Shown here: piece by piece, positions 23,047 through 34,794 of the stretch | Layout: each line of letters starts with the position of its first letter | Numbering within the stretch: the first letter of the stretch is position 1 | DNA from: Cutaneotrichosporon cavernicola | Taxonomy: Eukaryota > Basidiomycota > Tremellomycetes > Trichosporonales > Trichosporonaceae | DNA length: 64,000 bases | Assembly: GCF_030864355.1 (NCBI RefSeq) | Contig: NC_083394.1 | Span: 2,914,001-2,978,000, forward strand | Direction: 5' to 3' | Program-made: the position numbers and the translations under genes | The notes under the pieces: generated by a model | The model's input: only the letters and a program-made list of their open reading frames with translations | Told to the model about the DNA's origin: nothing | The model's database searches: none

Positions 23047-25318
23047 GGTGCGGTTGCAGATGTACTGCGGTAATGGTAAGTGGACAGGTGTACAAAGGGA
23101 GGAGGAAGAGAGGAGGAAACAAAAAGCAAAGGTTCCTCGGGGTAAGGAATATGGCTGTTTGACGACCTAACGGGATTGGGAAAGCGTGAGAGGTAGCGGG
23201 CTGGGTTGATTGGGTGTCGTGTGGGCGCGGCGGCCGGTGGGTAGACAGTGGGAGTCGGAAGCGGGGGGACGCGTTTCAGGCGGTGCGGATCAAGATGGGA
23301 GGGAGGAGTCTGCTCCGTGCAAGCTCGTATGCCCCTCTACTGTTCGGTCGAGCTAGTTGTCAACGCCGCGCTGAATGTTACTCACACTCAACCAGTGGCG
23401 CACGGACCGGGATGGGACGGTCGCTCGATCGATCGACGGCGACGGATGCTCTGCAAGATGTCGTTGAAAGACGAGGAGGGAGGATGGATGGCGAAGGATT
23501 GGGAGGTGGGATCTGAAGGTGAGGAGGGAATGACGCTGGGATAAGAAGATTGGCGTACCGGACGAGGGCGTCCGGGGCGGCGCGTTTGGGACTGTGGGCT
23601 GGGACAGTGGCCGTTGGGCTGGGGACAGGTTGCCCGGAAGAGGGAGAGGAGTACCGAAGGTGAGTACACCGGGGATGACTGGGTCACCCGCCGAGGGATG
23701 TATGCCGAGGTGGTTTAGAGACGGCGAGGCTATTGTTTATGACAGAGGGCAAAGGAGGTTTGTACGCGCTCAGTGGTCAAACCCTCCTTTCTGGCTCTCT
23801 GGATACATTCCTTCCTGTACGCCGCCGACCCTATCCACACACGCCACCACGCCACCACACAGACACGGTGCACGGATCTCGCGGCACTGCTGTGTCTGCC
23901 TCATCCAGGAAGGCTCTGGCTGCCGACTGCCGAGGCCCGGCAAGCTCGCACATGGAAGGATCGGGGGTGGGGTTGTCAGTGCGAGGCGTACAGGACAATG
24001 GACGCCGCCGCACTCGGACCGCAGACCTTGTCGGTCACTGGTGACGGCGTTGTTCTGCCCATGATACGCATTCTATACTGGTAGTCTGAGCCTGCACTCC
24101 TGTTCGACTGTAATCAAGACATGACCGAGTGACCCTAAGTCAGGCCCCGATCTACTGGAAGTCACGCCCAGTCATAACCAGTATAACCTGATGAGGCCGA
24201 ATCGACGAGCCGAGCACTCAATGTGACCCGAACAGCACTAGATCCAGTGGCGTCCTTTATCGGCCCAGTCCATTGTTCCATGTCCGACGGCTGCTCTGCT
24301 GACTGTCGTTGACCAGTCTACAAACTACAATCCATAAGACATTGGTTTGATTCTGCGTTTGGCATTACATGCCATGTACTGCCACTACCACAGCCACTGC
24401 GTCATTCCGTTGTGGCACAACACAACAGGTACCACATACCCCACCTGCCCGCCTGCCGCTCTAGAACTTCAAGTGCCCTTTAACAAAACCCTCAAGTGCC
24501 CTTGGGCTATGGATAGCTATCCTCATATTCAACCATCCTGTCACTCGAAACCTCATAAGCTCTCGAGTGAGCTGACTTTGCTCTCTCTCACGTTGATGCC
24601 AGTTTGCACTCTTCTCACCAGAGGACACGGACCCCCCTTTGCTACACGGTGCACGAGCCACCGCGCCTGATCGGCTGACTTTGAGTACTTGGTCTCTCCT
24701 CTTATCTCTTCATTTACAGGAGAATGTCCAACAGTTTGCAGGCACTCTAGCAGCCTCCTGAATAAGCAAGTTTACCATGTGTCGATACGCATCGTCGTAC
24801 TCCTTCATTTTACCCCTCACACGAAGCACAAACACAAGAAGCCGGCCCCTGCGCCCATGTCCGCATACACTATACTACTGGCAACGCTCTCACAAAGTAC
24901 TAGAGACTAGGAAGGCGAAGCTGGAGGAGGGATCGTCGCGATCGCCGCCAGTTGGCTTCGCTTCTAACGGTTGTACCCATCGCTTTCCCCCCCCCTCCCT
25001 CTCTCCCTCTCTCTCTCCCCCTTTGGGTTTAGGTATTCATCCTTCAACTTGGTTGGACTTTGGCTTACTCTTCTCATTAACACATCGCGCCCCATCATCT
25101 CGGACTAGTTCTCCTCCTCAACCCCTCCCTCTCAACTCCATATCACCCCCTTCAACCCCTTCTCCCCCTTCCTTCCCCCTTCATTCCCCCCCACCCCGCT
25201 TTCGCTTATCGCCTCCGCCTCGATCTCGCCACTACCTCATCGAGCACCCCGAGTCCGAGACCACTACCGACCGACAACAACTATACCTATCCCGACCCCG
25301 GCGATCCTGAATCTAATC
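23047..25318. other. Intergenic, 2.3 kb
   Basis: This is the promoter side of both the G-alpha gene and the Zn2Cys6 regulator. ORFs on both strands show no domain. The last 350 bp (24985-25300) are strongly pyrimidine-rich and probably form the 5' leader of the regulator. No tRNA or repeat element was recognised. Confidence 0.5.
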
Positions 25319-28161
25319 ATGTCACCCCGCACACCGAGCGCACCCACCTTCCCCTGGGACGTGCCGGATCTCGCCACCCCACCCCGCGCCGTCGGCTTCA
25401 CCCCACCCTTCAGTACACCGTTCACTCCGCACACCCACACTCCAACTCACCACACGCCGCATCATACACCAACAGGTGTCCCATTCCCAACACAGCACAT
25501 GTCCCGACCCATGCAGTTCGACCGCATCATGTCCCCCCTCAACTTGAGCCACGATCCCCGCTTCCGCCGGCGCGGCCGCCAACCCACCGCCTGCACAGAG
25601 TGTAACCGCCGCAAACAACGGTGCGACGGCCTCCAACCATGCCATCACTGTGCGAAACGCAACGTCAATGACCTGTGTCGCTTCCCAGACCAGAAGCCCA
25701 AGCCTCGCCCCCGTCCATACAGCGATCATTCCGAGGGCTCTGCCACCGCACGGATGAGCAGCGGCTCGGCTTCGGACGACAGTGACAATCCGTTCAAGCG
25801 CAAATCGAACGAATCGGACACGCGTTCGCCTAAACGTCCGGCCTTCTTTGTTGAGAAGCTCTCCAGCCCTCTCCTCAACTCTCCCGGTGACGACCGGTCA
25901 GACCCTCCACCAACCCGCCGACCTAGCCTGCAAGACCTCGTACACCACTCAATCCCAGTGTCTTCAGAGAGGGCGAGCGCCCAGACACCCACGCCTCCGC
26001 CTTGGGAGCGGGGCGGGCCACGTCCTCCCCAGCCCCAGTCTCAGTCCCAGTTCAGGGGTACGCGGACCCCTGACAGTTGGGGCAGCCAGCAGGAGGACGG
26101 CCTCTACATGCAGGAGAACGGTGCTCTCGGGTACGGCAGTCTGGCTGTTGAGGGACATGGCGACGAGAGTGGCCGTGAGTGTCACATTGAGCCGGCTGAC
26201 ACCAGACCACCAGCTCCAGTTCTACGGGACGTCGCACTTCGGTCCGCGCGCCGCGGCCGAGTTCTTCCAAGAAATGAGCGTGAGTCTTTGGAGTGGGGCC
26301 TAGTCTGATTCCAGGGCGTGCGGAAGGAGCGCCTCAATGTCAGTGACACACACTACCGACTACCGAGCCTCAGCGAGCTCGACCAAGGACCTTATAGCCT
26401 GGCGTCACATATCCGGGCGCTCGACAGTCGACTTCCTCCTCGCTCGCTCTGTGAGCGGTATGTCGACATTTTCTTCACACTTGCCAACTCGTGCGCCCAG
26501 AGCTGCAGCCAAACTGACAGCAGGTGGATGGATATGTTGCACGAGTCGGACTTTCGGGCCAAGTACGGCACATTCTGGGCAATCAAGGGCGAGTTTGAGG
26601 ACATGACCCGCATCGATGTCCGTTGGTTCGCTCTCTTTCAGATCGTGCTGGCGTTTGGTGCATTGCTCGACCGCCAGCCCAGCCCTTCCACAGACCCTGT
26701 CACGCTTAGTAACCAGTTCTTCGTCGGTGCGCGCTGTGCACTGTCCGAGGCCCCGAGCTTTGGCGGCGAATCTATTGACACGGTCCGCGCATACTCTCTC
26801 GTAAGCGCCTCTGTGGCATGACTGACCTAGCTCTCCCACTACCTCGTCATGACCCGGCGGGTCCCCGAGGCATGGAACATGCTTGGTAGCGCCGTGCGTG
26901 CCTCCGAGGCGCAGGGGTATGTGCCACAAAGCCTGCCGCACTGCCGCCCACTGACGCCAGATTTCACATCGACGGCGAGAAGTGGAAGGACCTGCCTCCG
27001 CAGGAAGCCGAGCTACGCCGGCGGCTCTGGGCACGTGAGTCCGCTCTTTTTCTGCCTCCAAGCTGACAGCAGAAATGTACTGCCTGGACAGGTATGCCAC
27101 TCAACGCCCAGCCTCACCCCAGGTCCATCTCGTACTTCCTCGGCAGGCCGCTTGCTATTCACGACGACAAGTTTTCTGTCGTTCCGCCAGCCAACATCCC
27201 CGACAGCGAGCTGCCTGTTCTCCCACGCCCAAACTGGCCTCTGACGACACCCACAAAGTCAACCTTCCTAATCCTGCACTATCGCCTGGCGCAGATTATC
27301 GGGCGCATCTTAACGACATGCTTCGGCCTCTCGCCCCGCAAGCATGCAGACGTCATGGCGTGCGAACACCTCATGGTTGAATGGATACGCAACCTGCCGC
27401 CCGTGTTCAACCTCTACGACCCGGACTTGAGATGGGACGAGCAATACTCATGGCTCAGGTTGCAGCGACAGACACTCATCTCCAAGTTTCATCAAGCGCG
27501 GATCGCGCTCCACCGCCCATATCTCCTGCATAACGGGTACACTGAAAGCCGGATCGCGTGCGTAGTTTCCGCTGGGGCAGAGCTGCGTAACCGCCTCCAT
27601 CTGTTGGAGGAGGATGTAGAGGCTCTCGACAGGTTCAAGTGGATGACGGTTGCGTCCGGCTTCGCACCGGCATGTATCTTGGGTCTCCTACTGGCCCGGA
27701 ACAAGCGCGAAGACAGGGTATACGATTACGACGAGATTCGCGCACTGTTCATCGCATACATTGCAGCTGAGCGGCGAGCAGCACGCGATCACTCGGCAGA
27801 CTCGGAGCTGCAGGTGCTCGACATGATGCTGAGCAAGGCGGACGTGATGAGGGGTACGCATCCCCACCCGTCGCCAGTTCAGCAGCTTGTGCCCCCACCC
27901 GCTCCAGAACCTGTCCACGTCGACGTGCCGGTACCGCACGTGAGAAACGGGGCGCTTACCCTCGCTCCGCCAGCTGAGGAGTGGTTGCCTGCGGGGAGGC
28001 CATGGGAGCCACGTCCGCCGTACGATCCTAGTGCGGCGGCGTTCCCGGCGGCTGACGACATGCAGAGCTGGAACTCGCTGCTGAACTTTATCGGCGCGCC
28101 AGCAGAGGCGCAGCCGTGGTACGATGCAGACGCGGTGGTGATCGAGGAGGAGCTGCGGTAG
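25319..28161 (+). CDS. Zn(2)Cys(6) fungal transcription factor
   Basis: Seven exons give 877 aa: 25319..26174, 26206..26279, 26315..26800, 26831..26916, 26961..27034, 27073..27091 and 27123..28161. The binuclear zinc cluster is at residues 92-120 with spacing C-x2-C-x6-C-x5-C-x2-C-x8-C and basic RRGR just before it. The central fungal-specific regulator domain has QFYGTSHFG, RSISYFLGRPLAI and conserved helices around WIRNLPP. Introns are 31, 35, 30, 44, 38 and 31 nt. The 30-nt intron (26801-26830) is among the shortest here, and a 19-nt exon (27073-27091) is present. The intron ending at 27072 has a tandem AG. The target genes are unknown. A His/Thr/Pro-rich N-terminus and Ser/Pro-rich linker are likely disordered. 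Confidence 0.9.
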
Positions 28162-28420
28162 GCCGTGAGCACGGCGAGACGAGGCGATGCGAGGGCGGGG
28201 TTGGTGGGGTTGGTGAAGCGGTGCGAGGATAGTGGTGTGGGGTTGGTGGTGTTCGGAGGGATGGAAGAGGGGGCGAGGCTCGGCGCGAACTGTGAAGGAC
28301 GGGTGAGCGTCTATAGAACTGTCCTTAGATGCGAGCTGAAGTGTAATAGTATGCTGTGCAATGTAGACTAGGTCACCTTCTTCCATTCCTCCATTCTACC
28401 AGTAACCTCGTATCCCTATC

Positions 28421-29190
28421 ATGAACCCGGCACTGTCCCTCGTCACCAGACCCGAGATGGACCTCGGCGAACGGAGCTTCATGACAGTGTGTCCGCTCGC
28501 TCGGGGCTCGTTGGGAAAGCCCGAGCCTTTTCCCAAGGCTCCGCCATCATCCAAGGTCCAGTCCTGGTCTTCTCCCATGGCCCAATCCTCCCTGGCATCA
28601 GCCACCAAGTCGAAGAACCAGTCCACCGACCCATCCCCGCCCGCGCAGACACCCACCAAGCCTCCCCACGACCTTCCCGCCTCTCCCGGAGCTCCTGTCG
28701 GACGGGACCAGGCGGTGAGTTTGTGAAGGAAGGTGGTTCTGGAGTCGACAATGGCTGTCGTTTGCTGACGGTAGCACGAGATACTCGCTGCGCTCCTCGT
28801 CCTCGTCGGTCTGCTCAATGTCCAGCTTGTCAAGTCGCCGGGCAGCACGATGCTGCCACTCGTTGGCCCGGATGAGGCCTTGTTGTTGGATCGCAACCCT
28901 ACCCTGCAGCTCGATCTGCCCAGCTGTAACTGCGCGTCAGATGTGAGTTCCTACCCTCTCTACGCTGATACCAGTGCGTGGCTGCTCGCCGCGAGGTCCT
29001 GCGGATGCAGATGGATGCTGCTGCGGTTAGCTTAGGTTGATTAACGAGCTGACAGCAGGGCCTTGCAAGAATCGAGCAAGCCGATCCGCTACTCCTCCGC
29101 CTCGTCCGCTTTCTGTGGCGCATGTGGGCGGGAGAGCCCGAACCCGCGTACGTGTGGTGGTGCAGCGCCGAGGAGATGCGCAAACTGTAG
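28421..29190 (+). CDS. Unknown small protein with one membrane segment
   Basis: I do not recognise this gene. Exons are 28421..28714, 28775..28942, 28975..29025 and 29059..29190, 214 aa. Introns are 60, 32 and 33 nt (or 30 nt with the first of two AGs). The first half is Ser/Pro/Lys-rich. A hydrophobic helix (ILAALLVLVGLLNVQLV) begins right after the first intron, followed by CNCASDC and a Trp-rich C-terminus (RFLWRMWAG, VWWCSAEEMRKL). All joins keep one frame to a stop and the intron ends match the CTGA(C/T)...AG pattern of this genome, which supports a real gene. It lies head to tail with the regulator upstream and converges with NAP1, 105 bp away. Confidence 0.65.
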
Positions 29191-29295
29191 CTTCCGTTTT
29201 GTAACATGTCAGTGCAAGATACATGGCGTGACTGCCATACGCAACCGCTGGATTAACTGTAACCATCACACTGTCACAGCATTATGTCTACGAAA

Positions 29296-30807
29296 CTACT
29301 GCTGCTTGCAGTTCTCGTCCTGCGCGCCAGGTGCGGGGGCGCCGTCGTCCTACTATGGCATCAGCACTGCTTCGAATGCGCAACGAGAAACCCACCTCGT
29401 CCTCGTCGTCGTCGTCAAAGTCGTCATCATCCTCAAAGTCATCGTCAAAGTCCTCCTCATAACGGAGGGCCTTGCCGGTGAAGTAGTCGACGGCGCGCGG
29501 GATAATCTTCTCCTTGAAGTCCTCGCCGAGCTGGTAGTCCATCTCAAGGCGGCCGTCGAGCTCCTCCAGCTCTTCCTCGTCGACGTCCTCCTCCTGGAGC
29601 TCCTCGCGCGTTGGAGGCTGAGGCGGCTTGAAGAAGTTGAAGAACGAGTCGGTGGGGACGACTTTACGGACGACACGGGTGCGGCCGGTCGTCTTGTTGC
29701 GCTGCTTCTTGATCTCGACCTTCTTGGTGAGGTCCTTGTCCTCCTTCCACTTGATGTCGTGGCCGATCGCCTTGTCGTAGACAAAGTCGCCGCCGTAGCC
29801 GACCTGGTCCTGTTGTCAGCTAGATTCCGTCTCCGCGAGCTCACCTGGTAGTAGTAGGTCTTGGTGAGCTCCGTGTCCTCAAAGAACTCGTTAGGGCCAA
29901 AGGTGAAGTGGAGGCAGAAACCAGCCTGGCCGTCAAGGTACGACAGCCGAATGTCGTTGAGCTGCTTGAGGGCCTCCTCGTCGGCGTCGGTGATGGTCTC
30001 GGCGAGAGGAATGGCGTTCTTCATGGCGGTGAGCCAGAACTCGGGAATGCCGGTGATCTCCTCGTCGTTGTCGTCGGTGAGCTCGGTGACCTGCGCACCC
30101 TCGTCCTCGTCATCCTCGTCGTCCTCGTCGGCCTTCTGGCCCTCGGTGACCTCGGCGTCGGTCGGCTCAGCCTTGCCCGAGATGATCTCGACACGGCGGT
30201 TGTACAGGGGCTGGTACTTGCTGAGAAACTGATATCAGAACGGCGGAGGAAGACCGCTCACCTTCTTCTCGACCTCGAGGATGGCGAGCTGGAACTCGGA
30301 CTCGATCTTTGAGTGCTCAACCTGAAGACCCTTGAGGCCGTCGATGCGCCGACGCACAGCAGGCGGCAGGCTCTCAATGTACCCCGACGGGCGGCCGACG
30401 AGAGCGCCGAGCTTGTGCTGGGCGAGCGCGAGGAGAGCAGGGTTCTGCCATTAGCATTAGGTCGTGATGATCGCGTCATTGTTGGCACTGGGAGAAAAAA
30501 GTTGAGTGTGTCACATAACACGGTGCCAGGGCCACTGCGCCGGGGGCTTGGTAACGGTGCGCTCGGCGCTCTGGCGCGCAGAGCAAATTCTTTCCACCGA
30601 GAGACTCACGTTGGCAAGGAGCGAGGCGGGGTTCATGCTCGTGACGTCGTCCTCGTCCTCATCGCCCTCAGCAACATCCTCAACCTTGGGCTTGCCTGCG
30701 CCGGCTGGGCGACTGGTGGGGACGTGGGTAGTGAGAGGGGTGTTCTGCGGCGTGGGGGCGATGAGGTCGTCCTCCATGCGGGGCTTGATGTCCTGGGACT
30801 CGGACAT
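29296..30807 (-). CDS. NAP1: Nucleosome assembly protein NAP1
   Basis: Five exons give 410 aa: 30807..30610, 30444..30262, 30228..29845, 29809..29396 and 29349..29296. The NAP fold is clear: long dimerisation helix (QVEHSKIESEFQLAILEVEKK region), YQPLYNRRVEII, GIPEFWLTAMKN, KTTGRTRVVRKVVPTDSFFNFF and the acidic tail. The last short exon ends CKQQ, a CaaX-like end also found in animal NAP1 proteins. This supports the final splice, which removes a 46-nt intron and discards a read-through end. It is a histone H2A-H2B chaperone and is also linked to mitotic cyclin signalling. Intron 1 is 165 nt, the others 33, 35 and 46 nt. It shares a 508-bp divergent promoter with CAF16. Confidence 0.95.
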
Positions 30808-31315
30808 GTTTGGCGATGCAGTGGATAGAAAGGGAGGAAGGAAGTGTGGGTTGCAGTTGATGGGAGGAGGGGTTGTGGATGGGAGGAACTATGAGGGGTT
30901 TGGTAGAGAAATGATGATGGAGCCCAAAGGCGTAAGCGTAGGGTTTGTAAACGGTGGCAACAGGGAAGACTTCGAGTTAGGGAAACAAGAGCCTGGGGCG
31001 CCTGTCAAGCTGGAAACTGAGAGCCTCAGTAGCCTTGAAGGCGCCTGACAACTCACCTATTAATCCGGCAATACAGCATGTGGCGCTTAACCGTCCTCCA
31101 CCTTACTTGCATCCCATCCTAAACTAACCCCTCAATCCTCATAGCCGAAATCAACTAGCACCTATCATGAACACGACTTGTATTCATCTCGACGCCACTT
31201 GCATCTCTTTGTCCTTGTTCCCTCTTCCTTTGCTCACTTCAAGTCTCTCCTCGATACTGTCAAGGCTAACCTCTCTCAAGTTCCCAGCCATTCAACTTTC
31301 CTCCAGATTTCAGCC
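30808..31315. promoter_or_regulatory. Divergent promoter region of NAP1 and CAF16
   Basis: A 508-bp gap separates two divergent ATGs. The CAF16 side is pyrimidine-rich. No specific motif is claimed. Confidence 0.45.
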
Positions 31316-32291
31316 ATGACCTCAAACGGTTGCCCGGACGAACTCGCGATCGACTGTCGCGACCTTACCTTCCACTTTAACCCGAACGACACGGAGCCCG
31401 TCCTATCCGGCCTTAACATACAGCTTGCCCGTGGGGACTGCTGCCTCCTCGTCGGTGCCAATGGAGGTACGCCTACTCTACTGGCCAAACCTGACAGCAG
31501 CCGGCAAGTCGACGCTCCTCCGCATCCTAGCTGGCAAGCGCTTGACCAAGACGCGCAACTGCCGCATCCTCGGCCAGGATGTCTTCATGAACACCCCTGG
31601 TGTGAGACCCTTCCATCTGCACTTTCTGACGCCAGGGCGTCGTATACCTCGGTACCGAGTGGTGCATGAACCCCGTCGTGCGCTCGGACATTGTGGTGTC
31701 CCACTTCCTCGACAGCGTTGGCGGGTGGCGGCACCGCGCACGCCGTGATCGCCTCCTCGAGATCCTTGACGTAGACCTCGACTGGCGCATGCACCAGATC
31801 TCGGACGGTGAGCGCCGCCGCGTCCAGCTCTGTATGGGCCTCATGACCGAGTGGGATGTTCTCCTACTCGACGAGGTGACGGTTGACCTGGATGTGCTCG
31901 TGCGCGCAGATCTCATCACCTTCCTCGCTTCCGAGGCAAAGGAGCGCGGCGCCACGATTCTCTGTGAGCTCCTAGTAGACGATTAAGCTGACGCCAGACG
32001 CCACGCACATCTTCGATGGCCTCGGCTCTTTCCCGAACAAGATCGTGCATATTCAGCTTGGATCGACACCTCGGCCCACGCTTGAGTGGAGCCCGGGTAG
32101 CGGCGACCTTTTCTCTGTTGCACTTGGTTGGCTGCGCGAGGACCGTGAGCTGCGCCGCAAGAAGGAGGCCGCGCGAGGCAGAATCCGTGGACCTAAGGGC
32201 GATGTGAGCCAGCTGAAACAACACTTGGCGTGGCTGATATCAGACCCGCGATGCCCGGACGTTCTTCGACAAGTACGACTACGCTCACTAG
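31316..32291 (+). CDS. CAF16: CCR4-associated ABC-type ATPase CAF16
   Basis: Five exons give 277 aa: 31316..31466, 31501..31601, 31636..31963, 31998..32203 and 32244..32291. This is a single soluble ABC ATPase domain without membrane helices. Walker A is GANGAGKST (47-55) and is assembled across intron 1, which shows that the second of two tandem AGs (31500) is used. GTEWCMNP and the signature-like region [10 protein letters not shown] are followed by Walker [12 protein letters not shown]. The last exon gives the family ending [10 protein letters not shown]. In yeast the protein associates with the Ccr4-Not complex. Introns are 34, 34, 34 and 40 nt. ORFs that read through the last intron are rejected. 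Confidence 0.92.
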
Positions 32292-32802
32292 ACACTAGAT
32301 CATTTGTGAGTTTCTCGCTTCTGCTGGCTGTGGTTCCGTCTCTCCCCTCTTCCTCCTCCCCCTCCTCTCCCCTCACTTCCTCGCGGCTTGGGTGGGTGCC
32401 AACATGGCCGCTGGTGCGTCGATCATCACGGGCGCGTTGCTCCGTCTCGTCGTGCTCCTCAGTGCTGTCATGTCCGTGCGTATGATCTCGTCATAGCCCC
32501 CCCCCCCCCCTCCCCCCCTCCTCCGTCTCTACCTCTCCTTCTTTTCAACTCCTTCCACACACCCGGTGACGATAATACTGGTAATCCGGACTCACCCCGC
32601 TCAAAGAGTACACCGCGGGCCATTAAGCAGCGCGGTGGGGAGCGTATGGGGATATAAAGGCGAGTCTGAGGGTGTTGCTGGATCTTACTGCGACCAAAGC
32701 TCACCGCAGTGTTGTTCCGACCTGTTGTCATTCAACTGCATGCTCGCGCCATCGGCATCTGCATCAACTGCTGTAACACCATCATATGCATCAAGACTAC
32801 TC
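32292..32802. other. Intergenic between convergent CAF16 and F-box gene
   Basis: This region is C/T-rich and contains a C14 tract at 32497-32510 followed by another C run. No gene is seen. Confidence 0.6.
32497..32510 (+). repeat. Poly-C tract, 14 C
   Basis: Fourteen consecutive C, then T and seven more C. Confidence 0.85.
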
Positions 32803-33960
32803 TTAAGCGTTTGTGGGAGTGACGGTCTCGAGCTCAAAAGTCTTCTCACCGACGCGCTCGCAGTACTGCTCGCTCGTTAGCATGCGCAGCGACCCCGTCA
32901 GGGGTGCGCCGCCCTCGTTAACGGCGTTCTTGAGCAGGTCGATGAGAGCTCCAAAGGACTCCTTGGGGATCGTCTTCTGCTTTGAGACGAGAGCCGGAAT
33001 GGCGCGTGGGGGAAGAGCCTCGACACCGATCATGGTGACTCGGGTGCTGGGATGGGTGCGGAGGAGGTGCACAAGCGAGGTGAGAACACCAAGCGGGGGG
33101 TTCTGCCCCTGAACCATGTTATCCTCGTCGCCCTGATCTTCTTCCATGCAGCCGTTGCGACAGCGGTGGCGCCTACAACCACCGTTCTGGAAGTTGATGG
33201 TGAGGTCGACCGGGGGATCCTGTACGAAGAGGTCGAAGTCGATGTTTCCGTTCGCCAGGTCGTCGTAGTGGGGTAAGAACGAGACATTCACAAAATGCCG
33301 CGCAGCGCATGGTACGCGCGCGACGGTGGCGACTGGCGTGGCCATCCCCCGCAACCTAGTGAAGTAAATCCCCAAATCTGCTGGAATATGGGTCGTCTGG
33401 GCATTGACGCAGCGGACGAGAGGCAGTGACGCCCCGTGAGCAAACACGTCCTCGATCTCGAAGCAGCCCGACGACGTGCCAAAGATGTCGCACTGGCGCG
33501 TGTAGCGGAGCAGGATCTTGAGGCGAGCTAAGTCGTTTTCTGGGAGCATCTGTCCGAGGAAGCGGTATTCGTTCAGCCACTCACGGCACGCAGGCAGGCG
33601 CTTGCCCGCAGGTGTGTGAAGGAGGATGTCAGGAGCGCCGTAATCTTCGTAATCGGGACTGGGAGGGAGCGCGCAGTCGATGCTGTGATCGAGGATCTCC
33701 CTGAGGAGGGCCTCCTCGAGGCGCTGCTCGGGGTCAGCGTCCTCTGAACTCTCGCCCAGGTCGTGAAGCTTGTCGTTCCAGGAGGACTGGGAAAAGAAGA
33801 TGAGCACGATGTGGCGGAACATGTACTTGTTCACGCCCTGGTCGAAGGCGAGGTTCGTGAGACGAAGCGCAAGGAGATCGCTGTGGTCCAAATGCCCCAG
33901 GACATTGTCAAAGATCTCGGGGAATGAGGTGGGGAGGCAGGGCCAGGTGAGTTTGAGCAT
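32803..33960 (-). CDS. F-box protein
   Basis: A single exon, 385 aa, with an ATG at 33960 preceded by CCAACC-like leader sequence. The N-terminal F-box-like region runs from about 10 to 50 (FPEIFDNVLGHLDHSDLLAL, then VNKYMFRHIV). The long C-terminal part has no leucine-rich or WD repeats that I can see. It includes a Cys/His-rich patch (GGCRRHRCRNGC) that could bind metal. The family supplies substrate recognition to SCF ubiquitin ligases. The frame extends upstream without an ATG, so the longer reading is not supported. A related short ORF lies at 9628-10119. Confidence 0.75.
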   Translation of the reverse strand: MLKLTWPCLPTSFPEIFDNVLGHLDHSDLLALRLTNLAFDQGVNKYMFRHIVLIFFSQSSWNDKLHDLGESSEDADPEQRLEEALLREILDHSIDCALPPSPDYEDYGAPDILLHTPAGKRLPACREWLNEYRFLGQMLPENDLARLKILLRYTRQCDIFGTSSGCFEIEDVFAHGASLPLVRCVNAQTTHIPADLGIYFTRLRGMATPVATVARVPCAARHFVNVSFLPHYDDLANGNIDFDLFVQDPPVDLTINFQNGGCRRHRCRNGCMEEDQGDEDNMVQGQNPPLGVLTSLVHLLRTHPSTRVTMIGVEALPPRAIPALVSKQKTIPKESFGALIDLLKNAVNEGGAPLTGSLRMLTSEQYCERVGEKTFELETVTPTNA

Positions 33961-34794
33961 GTTGGCTGGAGTTGGCGGTTGAGGGTGCGACGGAGGTATG
34001 GGGTATTTGGAAAGTTGTGGGGTGATGTGCTTTGATACGGTCTCTGGGGACTGGTTATATGTGCCCCAGTCGGCGGGGGTATGGTTGAGAACGAGGGGAT
34101 GTATGTGTGCAGAGTACACAAGAGACTGATGAGTGACGTTGGACAATGGACGTTGGGCCGGTTTGCCACAATGGGAACGTGGTGTGCCGTGCGAGCGGAC
34201 ATTGCAATCACAGTCTGAGCGCCGCGACTAACAACCGCTCCATTCTGCCGGCCATCCACTCCCAAGCCAACTGGCCATTGTCCTGTCCCATGCGGATCTA
34301 TAGTTTCTACGCCGCGTCGTCGGCAACTTGCGAGATGCTGGATGACGCGGGTTTGTCACGACTCGCGGAACGCGCGCGCATTAGAGCGGAACGAGGCCAA
34401 GATCGACCACCGCATCGCTCTCGACGAAGCGCATGTCATCTTGAGCGTACTATTGGAATGACCACAGCCCCAAGGAGGCGTGGAGACGTCAAGCAACGGA
34501 AGCTGCACGCTGGGCCACCTGATTGGTCGTCGAGGGGTTACGGTGCGCGGGCTAGCGAGGTGGGTCTCCCAGATGGGATCCGGCGCGCCGTGTTTAGAGC
34601 TGTCAAGTTATTTGGCGCCAAGGAGGAGGTCAAGGCCAGCCTTGAACGCCTGCTGGGCGATGCCCAACTCTGTGTAGCTTGAATGACTCGATGATTCAGG
34701 CACGGAAAGGTGGAGGTGCGTCATGGGGTCCGTGCTATCTCAATTATCAACAAACTCAAGTCTCAACTCTCAACTTGCATCTCTTCATCCTCAA
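33961..34794. other. Intergenic with uncertain ORFs
   Basis: This is the promoter of the F-box gene on the left and of UreF on the right. Two overlapping plus-strand readings at 34340-34682 look partly coding: a 39-codon frame ending LDEAHVILSVLLE near 34459, and a 178-aa frame from 34146 ending LERLLGDAQLCVA. Neither has a supported start or domain. They may be a decayed gene. Confidence 0.3.

Noticed and set aside
24777..25310. 177-aa ORF just upstream of the Zn2Cys6 regulator
   Set aside because: It is made of the pyrimidine-rich leader (Ser/Pro runs) with no domain. More likely 5' UTR.
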